Of a DNA stretch of 64,000 nt, positions 43,299 to 53,331 are shown piece after piece. The notes beneath the pieces were generated by a model that searched no databases, was not told the origin of the DNA, and saw only the letters and a program-made list of their open reading frames with translations. How positions within the stretch are numbered: position 1 is the stretch's first letter; each line of letters begins with the position of its first letter. The translations under genes and the position numbers were made by a program. This DNA comes from Boothiomyces macroporosus (lineage: Eukaryota; Chytridiomycota; Chytridiomycetes; Rhizophydiales; Terramycetaceae), in assembly GCA_027604185.1 (NCBI GenBank), contig JADGKB010000022.1, positions 85,335 to 149,334 of the forward strand, read 5' to 3'.

Positions 43299-44306
43299 TC
43301 AATAACCTAATCTCTTATTGGCCAATTCCAAGATATTCATTTGACCCGAGAAATAGCCATTATCTTTGAGCCAAAAAGTTACCTCAAATTTTTGATTTTG
43401 CACAACAAATTGCAAAACGTCAGAATCCCAGGGACAATCATTTTCTTTGAGCCACTTTAAATTCCTTAAATCTCCATTCCGCACTGCATGCAGAAATGTT
43501 TCTTCATTCCAAGGACAACTATTTTCTTTAAGCCATTTTAGATTCTCCAAGCTTCCAAAAGCTGCTGCCTGCTTAAATGCTCCCATATCCCAAGGACAGC
43601 CATTCTCTCTTAACCATTTCATGTTCTCTAGCTTTCCTTGTCCTGCTGCGTTTAGGAATGTATTTGCGTCCCATGGGCAACCATTCTCTCTCAACCATTT
43701 CATATTTTCCAAATTTCCATGACCAGCTGCATTGCAAAAGACCCGTTCATCCCATGGGCAACCTTTTTCTCTCAACCATTTCATATTTGCCAAATTCCCA
43801 CTTGCTACTACAACGCAAAAGGCCCTTTTATCCCAAGGACACCCATTTTCCCTCAACCATGTCATAATCTCTATGGATCCATGAGACGCGGCATTACAAA
43901 AAGTCTCTTCATCCCAAGGACATTCATTTTCTCTCAGCCATTTCATAATTTGAAAATCGCCAACTCTCGCGGCATTTCTAAAAGTCCTATTATCCCAAGG
44001 ACAACCGTTTGCTTTTAGCCATTTCATAACATCCAAATTTCCATGATTAGCAACAAGCGAGAATATCCATTCATCCCAAAGATGCCCATTTTTTCTAAGC
44101 CACTTTACGTTCTCAAAATTTCCAACAAATGCAGCTAATTCCATGACCAAATATTCGGTTTTTCTCTTAAAGTAGTCGCTTTGTAATTCTCTTGTAGATT
44201 TGATAGTCGTTTTATCACACAATAGCCAAATTTTATCCCAAATTTCAACAGGAAGATTCATGTTTGATTTCATTTGGGGAACTTGAAAAAACCACTTGAA
44301 ATTCAA
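43299..44306 (-). CDS. Repeat protein, tandem paralogue of the gene at 42214
   Basis: This intronless ORF has 335 codons; the likely start is the in-frame ATG at 44273 (MKSNMNLPVEIWDKIW). It has the same F-box-like head (NLPVEIWDKIWLLCDKTTIK, then STRELQSDYFKRK) and ten or so 27-residue repeats, nearly identical in the middle (NMKWLRENGCPWDANTFLNA; NMKWLRENGCPWDMGAFKQA). High DNA-level similarity between repeats implies recent internal expansion and conversion. It shares STRELQSD with its neighbour, so the two genes are a recent tandem duplication. Confidence 0.85.
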   Translation of the reverse strand: MNFKWFFQVPQMKSNMNLPVEIWDKIWLLCDKTTIKSTRELQSDYFKRKTEYLVMELAAFVGNFENVKWLRKNGHLWDEWIFSLVANHGNLDVMKWLKANGCPWDNRTFRNAARVGDFQIMKWLRENECPWDEETFCNAASHGSIEIMTWLRENGCPWDKRAFCVVVASGNLANMKWLREKGCPWDERVFCNAAGHGNLENMKWLRENGCPWDANTFLNAAGQGKLENMKWLRENGCPWDMGAFKQAAAFGSLENLKWLKENSCPWNEETFLHAVRNGDLRNLKWLKENDCPWDSDVLQFVVQNQKFEVTFWLKDNGYFSGQMNILELANKRLGY

Positions 44307-44588
44307 TCAGGAAATGTATTTTGTCACGTGAGACTCTTAATCTGTAATCCAGATGTTCAGGGATCAGTTTATGCTTAATTAATTGAATGTATTTATTCAA
44401 CTACAACAATCTCTTTAATTCTCTTTTCAACAAACTCCAGATCCAGTGCAAACTGGTCTTGCCGAGTCTCAAATACTTGAAATCTAAACAGTTTTGTAAA
44501 TTCCATTACCAAATCTTGTTAATAAGAAATACCCTTATTTGAATTTAACCATTCGTCCAAATGCCTTTTTTTAATTGTTATTGTGTCA

Positions 44589-45014
44589 TTATACTGTTTC
44601 CTGCATTAATGATTCATACCAATCAGTGTAAATCTTTCCGTACCCTGTATCCAGCAATTCCCCTTTAAAATACTGTTTACCAAAGTAAAAAGTAACATTG
44701 TAGACTGTAAAGTAAGTGCCAAAAATAACAAATACATTCCATTTCCTTCTGGTAGAAATTATGGTTGCCAGAGTACCACAAGCAAAAGTTATTCCTACTG
44801 GCAGATAAAGAACTAGAGTCTTTGCAGAGTTTAAAGTATTTTTATCTCGAGTTGTTGGATTGTAATCTTTGATTTTTTGTGCTAGTATTCCTAATGGAGT
44901 ATCTCTTGATTCTAAAGGAATATTTAATTTTTTAATCAGGCTGTCCATCAAGTTTTTTGTAATAGTTTTTTGTACCCATAAAAGGAAATCAAGAGTAGCA
45001 TCAAAGGAAATCAA
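44589..45014 (-). CDS. Small two-TM protein, paralogue of the next gene
   Basis: The ORF has 141 codons; the ATG at 44951 (MDSLIKKLNIPLES) aligns best with the neighbouring paralogue. Shared pattern: (K)INIP....TPLG.LA.K.K.Y..T..D..TLNS.K...LP.G....CG. Two TM helices follow: LVLYLPVGITFACGTLATII and VFVIFGTYFTVYNVTFYFG. The end TGYGKIYTDWY matches TGYGQLFQQWS in the paralogue. The arrangement weakly resembles mitochondrial inner-membrane small proteins, but no family is recognised. No intron is needed. Confidence 0.6.
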   Translation of the reverse strand: MISFDATLDFLLWVQKTITKNLMDSLIKKLNIPLESRDTPLGILAQKIKDYNPTTRDKNTLNSAKTLVLYLPVGITFACGTLATIISTRRKWNVFVIFGTYFTVYNVTFYFGKQYFKGELLDTGYGKIYTDWYESLMQETV

Positions 45015-45026
45015 ATAATAAAATGA

Positions 45027-45776
45027 TTATATTTTGGGATCTTCTTCAACAACATCCCCATACTGGTTAACTTTAACAATCTTGTTTGTCCCAGTAACCT
45101 GTGGTAAAGTATTTTCATTCTGAACTTGAGCATTTTCATTCTGAACTTGAGTATCTTCATTCTGAACTTGATAAGTATTTCCATTTTGTTTTGCATTCAA
45201 TTCAGAGTCACTAAACAGCTCTTGTTCAAACCCTTTACGATCAAATTCTACTTTTTTAAATTTGGTAAACGCTTGGATCAACTCTATTGTTAACAACACT
45301 TGCCCATATTCGCATTCATCCATTCATCAATCTGTGCACTGGTTAGTTTAACGTAGGGTTCTCCATTCCGTCTTTGTTCTTCTTCTATACTATATTAGTA
45401 GAATAAACCTCCATTGCTGGAACAACTGTCCATACCCAGTCCGTTTGAATTTGTTTACTACTATATAAGTACCTACTAAAACAGATACTTGCATTCCTGC
45501 ATACCCACTGACAGTAGTATATATAACCCTACTGTACCATTTCCAATTCCTTTTACTCGTGAATCTATAAGCTGCGATACCGCATACGATAGCTGTACCA
45601 GTTGGCAAAAAAGTAAACCAGGATTTTATAGAGTTTAATGTACTAATATCGCTCGGAGTGGCTGTATATTCCTTTAACTTTAAAGCTAATCTTCCGAATG
45701 GAGTGTTTAGTTGTGACGGCGGGATGTTGATCTGTTTGACTAGTCTGCTGTATTTCTCTCCTTGAGATTCCGACAT
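45027..45776 (-). CDS. Two-TM protein with Gln/Asn-rich tail (tentative gene model)
   Basis: The start MSESQGEKYSRLVKQINIP is at 45776 (an upstream in-frame ATG lies at 45806). The TM region has KSWFTFLPTGTAIVCGIAAY and GYAGMQVSVLVGTYIVV. An intron at 45390-45408 (19 nt) leads into SIEEEQRRNGEPYVKLT. A downstream ORF (45027-45323) carries three copies of VQNE(D/N)(T/A)Q and ends VVEEDPKI. A 56-nt intron (about 45283-45338, GT..TTAACAATAG) would join them in frame, as KLT-KLIQAFTKFKKVEFD. That join is unproven; two separate genes are possible. The N-terminal part is a clear paralogue of the gene at 44589. Confidence 0.5.
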
Positions 45777-46206
45777 TAAGATTACGGAAAAATTTATGGC
45801 ATTCAACTCTAATCAGAATATTTTGGAAAAGCTTAAACACAGGGGTAAAGATTAAAGTTACAGGATATTACATACTGGGGCGCACAGGTGTATAAATAGA
45901 ACAAGAATTCTAATCTAATTCAGCTTTTGAAATTGGTACTCTTGTAGTTGACATAACGCTGGACTAATCTGTATGCGTTGATTTGTCTAATGTTTAGTCG
46001 AAAATTAATGTGTAATCCTAAACCATCACGACAAATAGAAAGATCCCCAATATCATGAATAAACCACAGTACCAAAAAGTAAGCATGGAGTCAAACAAAC
46101 TATTTAGATGCGAGAGCAAAATACAAAAGATTCTTCACAAGCTTAAATATCAGATTGTCCCTGCTCGGCATCTTTAGAAAAGCATCACCAAATTTCTCTC
46201 CGCAAA

Positions 46207-46386
46207 ATGTATATAGTTCGTCTCCCAAAGGACATTCAATTTCTAATTACACAATATTTGGATCTACAGCACGTTGGAAATCTCCCCTTGTCTTGCAAGT
46301 ACTTTTATGAATTCTATACCCCTTTACGAACTGCCATGTTCACTAATTGGTACTACCGGAAAATACCATCAGATTCGTGGATCTAG
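46207..46386 (+). pseudogene. Truncated F-box gene fragment
   Basis: A 59-codon ORF starting MYIVRLPKDIQFLITQYLDL continues GNLPLSCKYFYEFYTPLR, then stops. It matches the N-terminal F-box of the intact genes at 46515 (ALPKDIHYMLAQYM..LSLSCKYF) and 51646 (NLPLDIQRIITQYLPV). No LRR portion follows before the next gene starts 129 bp downstream. It is a relic of a tandem family member. Confidence 0.75.
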
Positions 46387-46514
46387 ACTAGTATATTGTT
46401 ACCAAAATTACGAAACAGTCTTATTTAGTTCAATTGAATTTGATTGGTGGGATAACCGACCGGGGAACTTAAAAGGTATAAATTGACCGAAAAATCCTCA
46501 TTCTCTTTTATAAA

Positions 46515-48149
46515 ATGAATTTGACTGCTCTTCCAAAAGATATACATTACATGTTGGCACAATATATGAACGAGTACAATATGGTGAACCTCTCCTTGTC
46601 TTGCAAATACTTTAATAAACTCTGCTCTCCATTTCGGAAATTGGTTGGAAAGGGGGAATGGCCAGTGGCATGCTGCAACAGCAATAACTATCAAATTTTG
46701 AAAAATATTCAGAAACATGGATTCCAATTCAAAAATGTCACCATCATTTTCCCATTCAATAGTGAATTTTTAGCTAATCCACCTGCAGCATCTGTAACTT
46801 TAGATATTACAAAGTATAATTATGATAAAAATGCACCAATTGATTTGCAGCAAGTATTAGACTGTAAATTCATTACTCAAATTGTGGTTAATTCACTGGG
46901 ACTAAAAGATGATCAATTTTATGAAGCAATAACAGCTGATATAATTCCGGGAATCATAAAAAACCTTTCTCTTTGGAAGAAGCTATTAGTACTAGAAATA
47001 GAAACTGAGTATGTGGATTTCAATCTATTGGCTGAAAACCTCCCACAATCTTCTGTGGTGGAATTGAAAATTCACCGTGGACGAGACTTTCAAGGAATTT
47101 TCCCAATTATCGAAAAAACAAAGCTCAAAAGTCTTTTACTGCATGATTCCGGGTTGAATGACCAAGATCTTGTAGCAGTAGCAGGATATCTTGGAAAATG
47201 GAAGATTGAAAAGCTTTCATTCCGCTATAACTGCAGTATAACTCAAATAGGAATATCCGCAATTACAAATGCAATTCCTGTATCCAATTTGCAGTACTTG
47301 GATCTTTCATATAACGAATTTGGCATAAAATTACCTATTGAAATGGCAAAGAAAATATTTGAAACTACAAAGATATCTAAATTGAAAGCTTTCAATTTTG
47401 AACCATATCCACGAAATTTAGAAATGGACCGATTGATTGCAGAATATCTACCGTATTTCGTAAGAAGACACCTTTGGTTTGAATACGAAGACGATATTTT
47501 ATATTCGTTATTATCAAGAAATTTGAAGAGCGCCAGGGCGTGTTCCATTTCATTAAAGATCCCTGTAGTGCTAGCTGTGCTGCCTGAAATATTACAAGCA
47601 ATTTCCAAATCTAAACTTAAAATGGTCGACTTTAGGGAACCCGAAAATATTGTTACTAGTCTAGATGGTGATTTGGAATTCAGCAACGTATTTGCGCCGT
47701 ACATCAATTCCTTGAACATTCACCACTTTGAAATCAATGGGGTAAGACGAACGCGTATGGTATTGCAACACTTGACAAAAAAATCAAGGTTGCTAGAAAT
47801 CAAAATCATTCCTACTTGCTTAACGATAGACTTGAACGAACTAGAGATGATTGCAGAGTATCTCAAGAATTCTAATGTTACCGCAATTAGAATCAGTCAC
47901 GGTATTAGATGGAGTGATGATGCACTGGTAAAGATTGCTGAAATCTTTAACGGCACTACAGTAACCGTAATGAGCATAAATGCACAAGGAGTAACAAAAG
48001 AAGGAATCGCTCGCTTGGTTGAAAAGCTGAAAACGGTACAATTATCAGCACCCATTTACTTGAACCTTAAATTAAGAAGACCAGGCGAAATAAGCTTCAT
48101 TAGTGTTTCAGAACCTGTAAAATCAATGATCAGATTGGCAATCGAGTAA
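46515..48149 (+). CDS. F-box / leucine-rich-repeat protein
   Basis: This intronless protein has 544 residues. The N-terminal F-box reads MNLTALPKDIHYMLAQYMNE and LSLSCKYFNKLC. The remainder is irregular LRRs of the L..L.L....I / KLKSLLLHDSGLNDQDL type (for example KIEKLSFRYNCSITQIGISA; NLQYLDLSYNEFGIKLP). This is the SCF-adaptor architecture; the substrate is unknown. It is convergent with the next family member, with 13 bp between stops. Sequence divergence from the other copies is high outside the F-box, as expected for fast-evolving receptors. Confidence 0.85.
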   Translation: MNLTALPKDIHYMLAQYMNEYNMVNLSLSCKYFNKLCSPFRKLVGKGEWPVACCNSNNYQILKNIQKHGFQFKNVTIIFPFNSEFLANPPAASVTLDITKYNYDKNAPIDLQQVLDCKFITQIVVNSLGLKDDQFYEAITADIIPGIIKNLSLWKKLLVLEIETEYVDFNLLAENLPQSSVVELKIHRGRDFQGIFPIIEKTKLKSLLLHDSGLNDQDLVAVAGYLGKWKIEKLSFRYNCSITQIGISAITNAIPVSNLQYLDLSYNEFGIKLPIEMAKKIFETTKISKLKAFNFEPYPRNLEMDRLIAEYLPYFVRRHLWFEYEDDILYSLLSRNLKSARACSISLKIPVVLAVLPEILQAISKSKLKMVDFREPENIVTSLDGDLEFSNVFAPYINSLNIHHFEINGVRRTRMVLQHLTKKSRLLEIKIIPTCLTIDLNELEMIAEYLKNSNVTAIRISHGIRWSDDALVKIAEIFNGTTVTVMSINAQGVTKEGIARLVEKLKTVQLSAPIYLNLKLRRPGEISFISVSEPVKSMIRLAIE

Positions 48150-48162
48150 AATAAAGATTTCT

Positions 48163-49704
48163 TTATTTATTTTGCCCTTTTAACCTTTTCAGTAACACTC
48201 GTTCTCTACCGTGCTTTGTAATATACACATTATCACTATTGAAACTCTCCAGAATAGATAAATCTTCACCACACCAAAGCACAGTCAATTCTTTTAACCG
48301 CAAATCTTTAAACAGTTGTAAATGGTCGATTGAAATATATCCGTCTATTTGTAAGCTATCGATATTAGTAAATGGAATTCTGGATACAAGTTTAGAATAG
48401 TCTTGGCTCGTGTATGTAGTCGGTGAGTAACCAACGTATACACTGACAGATTCTAATTTTGATTTGTTGATTGATTGTATGATAGAAGCAAAAGTTGATA
48501 AACCGATTACTAGTTTTGATATTGGCAAGACATTAATAACGGCTTCGAGTTGCTGATTCAACTCTGTCTTTACTGTGCTTGTCCAGTTTTTGTTGTGTTC
48601 AATGTACAGTTCATTCAAACTACTGTTTCTAATCGCTGCAAGGGTGTGGGACAACATCTCAATAGTGACTTGAATTACTAGTTTTCTTTCTTTTAATTCA
48701 ATCCAAACAGTGTCACCAAGCGATAGCTGTAAACTGTCAAAGATTTGGATATTTTCAGGCAGCCATTGTACCGCTTGCTCGACAGGTGGATTAATTGAGT
48801 CCATAACTATCTTGATTTTACCATCTACCTGCAACTTTAAAAGGGCCATTGAGGCATCCAAACCTATGCTGTTCCCTGTAATCACGAGTGTTTGCAGGTT
48901 AGATTTGGAAATACCACTTGCCAACCGTATACCACCAATACTGGCAATTTTATTCTTGCCTAGATCCAAATATTCTAGACGCGATTCTGTTAATCGATCA
49001 GAAAACTCTACCAAATTTTCATCCTGTAAATCACATTCATTGAGCACTAGTTTTCTAACTTTGGTCAAGTGAATGATTGGCAGCAAACTGTGCGCTTTAG
49101 ACTTTACTATTTCTAAAACAGTGATTTGTGAAAGTAGAAGGTTCTGGCCAAGGATAGTCCAATCCATTGTTACATCACCACACTTCAAAGCACGAAGGCT
49201 TGGATTCTTACAGAACTCTAGATTTCCAACGCGAGCTCTATTATATCGATCCCCATTTATTACAACTGTCTTTAAGCTTGGCAAGTTGGGTACATTGTCA
49301 ACTACTGGATTCGGACCTGAATCTTTATCAATGTAATATTTCAATAGTGTGGTATTCCTTGGTAGTCTTTCCAAAACACAGTCAGGGATGATTCCATCTA
49401 TTGTTACTGCAACAAAGTGTGCCTTTGGAAGAAATTCTAGGAAATCCGTATAGCCCGGCATATACAGCTTCAGTCGAGGAAACACGAATCCAGATTGGTT
49501 GAATTTAATCAATCTTTCTCGCAGATTTGGAATGCTCTGAATCAGGTCACTGCTGAACGTTAATTCCGGCCAGCGAAGACCCAAGATTGGATAATAAATC
49601 TTTGCAAAGAATAAACAGGTTTTTGACAAGTTGAAAATATGAGCGTATTCCAAATATCCGGTTATTTCCTGTAGCAATTCCATTGGTAATTCGGTCAAGT
49701 TCAT
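48163..49704 (-). CDS. F-box / leucine-rich-repeat protein
   Basis: This intronless protein has 513 residues. The F-box is MNLTELPMELLQEITGYLEY and LSKTCLFFAKIYYP. LRR-like units include KVRKLVLNECDLQDENLVEF, SRLEYLDLGKNKIASIGGI and NLQTLVITGNSIGLDASMA. It belongs to the same family as 46515 and 51646 but is more canonical in its LRRs. The promoter lies in the 49.7-49.9 kb gap, which it may share with the decayed copy at 49.9 kb. Confidence 0.85.
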   Translation of the reverse strand: MNLTELPMELLQEITGYLEYAHIFNLSKTCLFFAKIYYPILGLRWPELTFSSDLIQSIPNLRERLIKFNQSGFVFPRLKLYMPGYTDFLEFLPKAHFVAVTIDGIIPDCVLERLPRNTTLLKYYIDKDSGPNPVVDNVPNLPSLKTVVINGDRYNRARVGNLEFCKNPSLRALKCGDVTMDWTILGQNLLLSQITVLEIVKSKAHSLLPIIHLTKVRKLVLNECDLQDENLVEFSDRLTESRLEYLDLGKNKIASIGGIRLASGISKSNLQTLVITGNSIGLDASMALLKLQVDGKIKIVMDSINPPVEQAVQWLPENIQIFDSLQLSLGDTVWIELKERKLVIQVTIEMLSHTLAAIRNSSLNELYIEHNKNWTSTVKTELNQQLEAVINVLPISKLVIGLSTFASIIQSINKSKLESVSVYVGYSPTTYTSQDYSKLVSRIPFTNIDSLQIDGYISIDHLQLFKDLRLKELTVLWCGEDLSILESFNSDNVYITKHGRERVLLKRLKGQNK

Positions 49705-49919
49705 TGTAGATTAGAAAAGTTTTGACTGGGTAGTTGGCCGACACCATTTGATAACTGCAAGATCAAATCATTCGGATTTGTACTATCCAGTATCATTCAT
49801 AGTGAATAATACAGTTTGGACTGTGATATTATGAATTACACGTGATTAATTTCTCTTGTAATCAAGAAGGAAAGCAAATTCAAGTTATCCCAACTCTCAG
49901 TCAGGGAGTGTAAGCTTGT

Positions 49920-50398
49920 TGATAGTTGTGAAAGTAAAATGTTTTCCTTTTCAAAAATATTCTCTGAAGGATCTGAAATCAATATCCAACGCATCATTAC
50001 TCGTGTTGCATCTTGGTATTAATAGAGATCATGATTACCGTAATTGCTTTTCAGATAGAGGATATTTTGCATTGGCGGAAGCAATCCCAAAGTCAAAAAT
50101 TAAATATTTGGACTTGTCAACACTTGGACTGACGAATATATGATTTGAAGCTGCCCAAGCCATTTTCAATACCATTCCACACTCTAATTTGAATAATTTC
50201 CTATTCAGCTTCAATCTTTCTGTAGATTATTTGCTTTTTCTAATTGCTGACAGTTTAAAGTATTATGGTGATGATTTTCTAATTGCTGACAGTTTAAAGT
50301 ATTATGGTGATGATTTTCTTTCAATCAATGATGCTAATCCAGAGCTATATGATCGTTTTGCTAAAGTACTCCAACCCTACCTAGTTCATTCAGATTAA
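49920..50398 (+). pseudogene. Decayed F-box/LRR copy with internal deletion and duplication
   Basis: The opening bases share the 21-mer atatccaacgcatcattact(c) with the start of the intact gene at 51646, but the frame then jumps to LRR-like sequence (NCFSDRGYFALAEAIPKSKI) that corresponds to the middle of that gene (NSFSDWGHFTLADAIPKSKL). The intervening F-box and about 200 residues are missing, stops interrupt the frame, and a 39-bp tandem duplication sits near the end. It is a non-functional relative of the 51646 gene. Confidence 0.8.
50240..50317 (+). repeat. Perfect 39-bp tandem duplication inside the decayed LRR copy
   Basis: The unit at 50240-50278 is repeated exactly at 50279-50317; it encodes LIADSLKYYGDDF twice in frame. 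Identity implies a very recent event, after the copy had already lost its F-box. Confidence 0.9.
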
Positions 50399-50558
50399 GT
50401 GGTACCCAAAAAGCCTACAAGAATATCTCTTTTGTTACAAGGTATATCCAAAATTCCCAACGCTCAAGAAGGTTAATCTTAAATACTCTGTTGTGAAGCA
50501 CTCGTAAGTTTGAATAAGTGATTAGTAAATGTAATTTGAATGAGATTTTATTAGTTGT

Positions 50559-51494
50559 TTATGATTGGTGGTTGAAATTAGTCTGTTCAGGTATTCTCTC
50601 TTGGTAAGGGTAGTCTGGCCTTGAAGTTGCTTCAAATTCTGGAATGATGTTAGAATATGTCCTGATTGTGGTCTCTAGGGACCCTACACAACCAAGGAAT
50701 TCTTGGTGTCCGAGCATGTACTCTTCATGTCTTTTTTGATACAATTGTTTCAAATGATCTAGCTGTTGCTTGATATCTCGCAGTATGTTTATCGATATTT
50801 TTGACGCAGAGTTTATCTGTTCCAAAGCGAGCGAGGCAGATGTTCCAGGTCGAAATAGTTGTATTAAGTGAGGTGGTGGTGGTCGTCTGATCAGTTCACC
50901 ATAATCGTATTCATTCGATTCTACTATATATGCTGCCCAAGTATTCCAATTAGCAGTTTCACTTTGATACTCACCAGACCAACGTGATCTCAGTCTTTGT
51001 AATACATCTATCGCAATATCATTTGAAGTTGGTCCAGCTTGATCCTGGCTTTGTGGAAGAATAAATTGGTTTTGAAATTGAATCCAATCTGATTTACGTT
51101 GTAGATTGAAAGAATATCTGCAAACTATTATTGTTAATGGTGCAGAGCTGCTAGCAAAAGTTCGAAGAGAGGTAAATGAGATTGCTGAGGGCATCATAAA
51201 TCTATTATTCTTTCTGAATCTTATAAAATCATCTATGGAATCAATGTCAGGATCGGTTTCAATCAATTCAAACACTCCATCATCCCTTATGATTACTTTT
51301 CTTTTCAACTGATGTTGGAATATTTCCCAAATCTTCTGTTTAAGTTCAGTCGGATTTCGGACTGATATGGATTGATTTTCCATTGTTATTGCGTATCTAT
51401 TTTGCTGGTTCAGAAAATCTTTGATTAGTGGTTCCAATGTAATGTTAAAGAGTCTATTTGATTCTTCTGTATCACTTTCACCAATTGCTGACAT
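50559..51494 (-). CDS. Unknown protein, paralogue of the gene at 12277-13328
   Basis: This intronless protein has 311 residues and starts MSAIGESDTEESNRLFN. Shared features with the 12.3-kb copy: KRKVIIRDDGVFELIE, DDFIRFRKNNRFMMP, a beta segment PLTIIVCRYSFNL, WNTWAAYIVESNEYDYGEL and a C-terminal coiled coil (LRDIKQQLDHLKQLYQKRHE). The ~190-residue N-terminal half looks globular. The other copy has one intron where this one reads straight through, so either intron loss or gain happened. The lack of introns fits a retrocopy origin (inference). The function is unknown. Confidence 0.65.
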   Translation of the reverse strand: MSAIGESDTEESNRLFNITLEPLIKDFLNQQNRYAITMENQSISVRNPTELKQKIWEIFQHQLKRKVIIRDDGVFELIETDPDIDSIDDFIRFRKNNRFMMPSAISFTSLRTFASSSAPLTIIVCRYSFNLQRKSDWIQFQNQFILPQSQDQAGPTSNDIAIDVLQRLRSRWSGEYQSETANWNTWAAYIVESNEYDYGELIRRPPPPHLIQLFRPGTSASLALEQINSASKISINILRDIKQQLDHLKQLYQKRHEEYMLGHQEFLGCVGSLETTIRTYSNIIPEFEATSRPDYPYQERIPEQTNFNHQS

Positions 51495-51645
51495 GAAAAA
51501 AGCTCAAAAAATTTCGCACATTTCAGAAATTTTTAGTTTGTTGAATAGTGGAATATCTTGATTAATCTGTAAGCCTCATAAATTGCAAGTACTTGAGAGA
51601 ATTTTCACCAGTTGGTAGGGAATGTGAGATTTAAAAAATTATTTG

Positions 51646-53331
51646 ATGGATCTGAATAATCTCCCGCTCGATATCCAACGCATCATTACTCAGTACCTGC
51701 CGGTGGAGGATATTGGACGGCTATCGCTGACTTGTAAGCATTTATATCAATTCTACACTCCTCTTCGGCAATTGGGGCGGATGGGGTTTGGTTGGCCAAT
51801 TCTGGACGATTATAGGTTTAATTATCTGGAAATTAAAAAAATTAATATGCGAGGATTCAAATTCAGAGCAGTCGAGATGGGACTGCCTCTCTCGGAGGAA
51901 ATGTTTACTCACTTACCTCAAACAAATGGAATCACAGTTCGGTTATGGCCAGAGGATTTTCTGGATGATAAAGAATTTGACCATCTGTTAAATTGTCGGT
52001 TAATCAGAAAGATTGTAATTGATAATATAGAATGTATAGAATTTCAAGATATTCCACAGATATATTTCTCGATTGCCAATTCCATCTTTGAAAACCTTTC
52101 TGTATGGAATAATCTCTCTTCGCTGACATTGTGCCAGGAAGGAATTGATTATTCGTTGCTTTCCAAAGCATTACCAAAAACAAACATGACGAAATTGAAA
52201 ATATTCCTTGGAAGTGGTGTACAGCAATTATTCCCTATAATAGAAAATACAAAACTCAAATCACTGACATTGGCTGATTGTATGCTTAGAGATAGAGATT
52301 TGGTTAAAATAGCAGGATATCTGGAAAAGTGGAAGATTGAGAGATTGAATCTCGGATTTGGGTTATATTTTGGATATATGGGCGAAGAATACCCTAATTC
52401 CTTTTCCGATTGGGGCCATTTTACACTAGCAGACGCAATCCCAAAGTCCAAACTAAAGTATCTGGACTTGCGTTCAAGCAGAAATCCAAGTATTTCTGCT
52501 GACGCAGTAGAAGCTATATTCGACACCATTCCACACTCAAACCTTTTAAAATTCGGATTCACACGGCAACGGCACCAAAGTTTAATGGATTTACCAATCG
52601 TTCAAAATTTAAAGCATTATGATTCTGATACCCTTGAATTGTATCACTATGATAAAGAGTTTTACAGCATTCTGGCTAGAAATATTATTCACACAAAGTT
52701 TGAAGAGATAGAATTGAGGGTTCCAGAAAATCCTTTCGAAATGTCAGAGTTATTGGAATGCATTTCTAAATGTTTATCAATCAAGAATATTAAATTGTCG
52801 AGTGTCGTGTATTTTGCATGGAAAACTGACTTGAAATGGCAAACCGAAGCATATTGCAAAGTATTTTCACCGTATATCAATACACTACCGATAACAGAAT
52901 TTTACATTCATGGATTGAATTGCGCAGCAAAGTTGTTAAAATCTATAGACAAGAATTCAAAGATGAAAAAATTAGGAATCATGAAAAGTATCGGTTGGAA
53001 ATGGGCTGATCAAAATGTGCTAAATGATCTCGCTAGGTATGTAGCAAATTCCAACATTCAAGAAATTGATTTCAGAAATGGTTTCTTTTTTGATGACTGG
53101 GAACTTGATATAATTGCAGATTTTTTCAAAGCGGAAAGTTTGAACACTGTCCACATTAGCGTTAATGAATTTGCAGAAATGGGAGTTATCGGTTTGGCAC
53201 AGAAACTGAAACAGCTTAATTTTAAGAGACCAATTAATATTCATGTCCAGGGCAAAAAGCCACCGTATTTATATTTAATGGAAACCTTGGGTGAGCGGTC
53301 ACTTGTTCACTTTCATTTTGAACAAACTTGA
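51646..53331 (+). CDS. F-box / leucine-rich-repeat protein
   Basis: This intronless protein has about 561 residues. The F-box is MDLNNLPLDIQRIITQYLPV, followed by LSLTCKHLYQFYTPLR, then diverged LRRs (KLKSLTLADCMLRDRDLVKI; KWKIERLNLGFGLYFGYMG; KLKYLDLRSSRNPSISA). It is closest to the 46515 gene (shared 'KLKSLxLxDxxLxDxDLVxxAGYLxKWKIExL'). The start ATG at 51646 follows an in-frame TTG. It is probably a ubiquitin-ligase specificity factor (inference from architecture). Confidence 0.85.
   Translation: MDLNNLPLDIQRIITQYLPVEDIGRLSLTCKHLYQFYTPLRQLGRMGFGWPILDDYRFNYLEIKKINMRGFKFRAVEMGLPLSEEMFTHLPQTNGITVRLWPEDFLDDKEFDHLLNCRLIRKIVIDNIECIEFQDIPQIYFSIANSIFENLSVWNNLSSLTLCQEGIDYSLLSKALPKTNMTKLKIFLGSGVQQLFPIIENTKLKSLTLADCMLRDRDLVKIAGYLEKWKIERLNLGFGLYFGYMGEEYPNSFSDWGHFTLADAIPKSKLKYLDLRSSRNPSISADAVEAIFDTIPHSNLLKFGFTRQRHQSLMDLPIVQNLKHYDSDTLELYHYDKEFYSILARNIIHTKFEEIELRVPENPFEMSELLECISKCLSIKNIKLSSVVYFAWKTDLKWQTEAYCKVFSPYINTLPITEFYIHGLNCAAKLLKSIDKNSKMKKLGIMKSIGWKWADQNVLNDLARYVANSNIQEIDFRNGFFFDDWELDIIADFFKAESLNTVHISVNEFAEMGVIGLAQKLKQLNFKRPINIHVQGKKPPYLYLMETLGERSLVHFHFEQT

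Noticed and set aside
42591..44018. Plus-strand ORFs opposite the repeat proteins (Ser/Phe/His-rich repeats).
   Set aside because: They are antisense shadows of the CPWDE repeats; composition is that of reverse-complemented repeat codons, and no domain is present.
42214..44306. The regular repeats could be read as a CRISPR array or minisatellite.
   Set aside because: The repeats are continuous coding sequence with a 27-codon period, no unique spacers, and an intact ORF with an F-box-like head.
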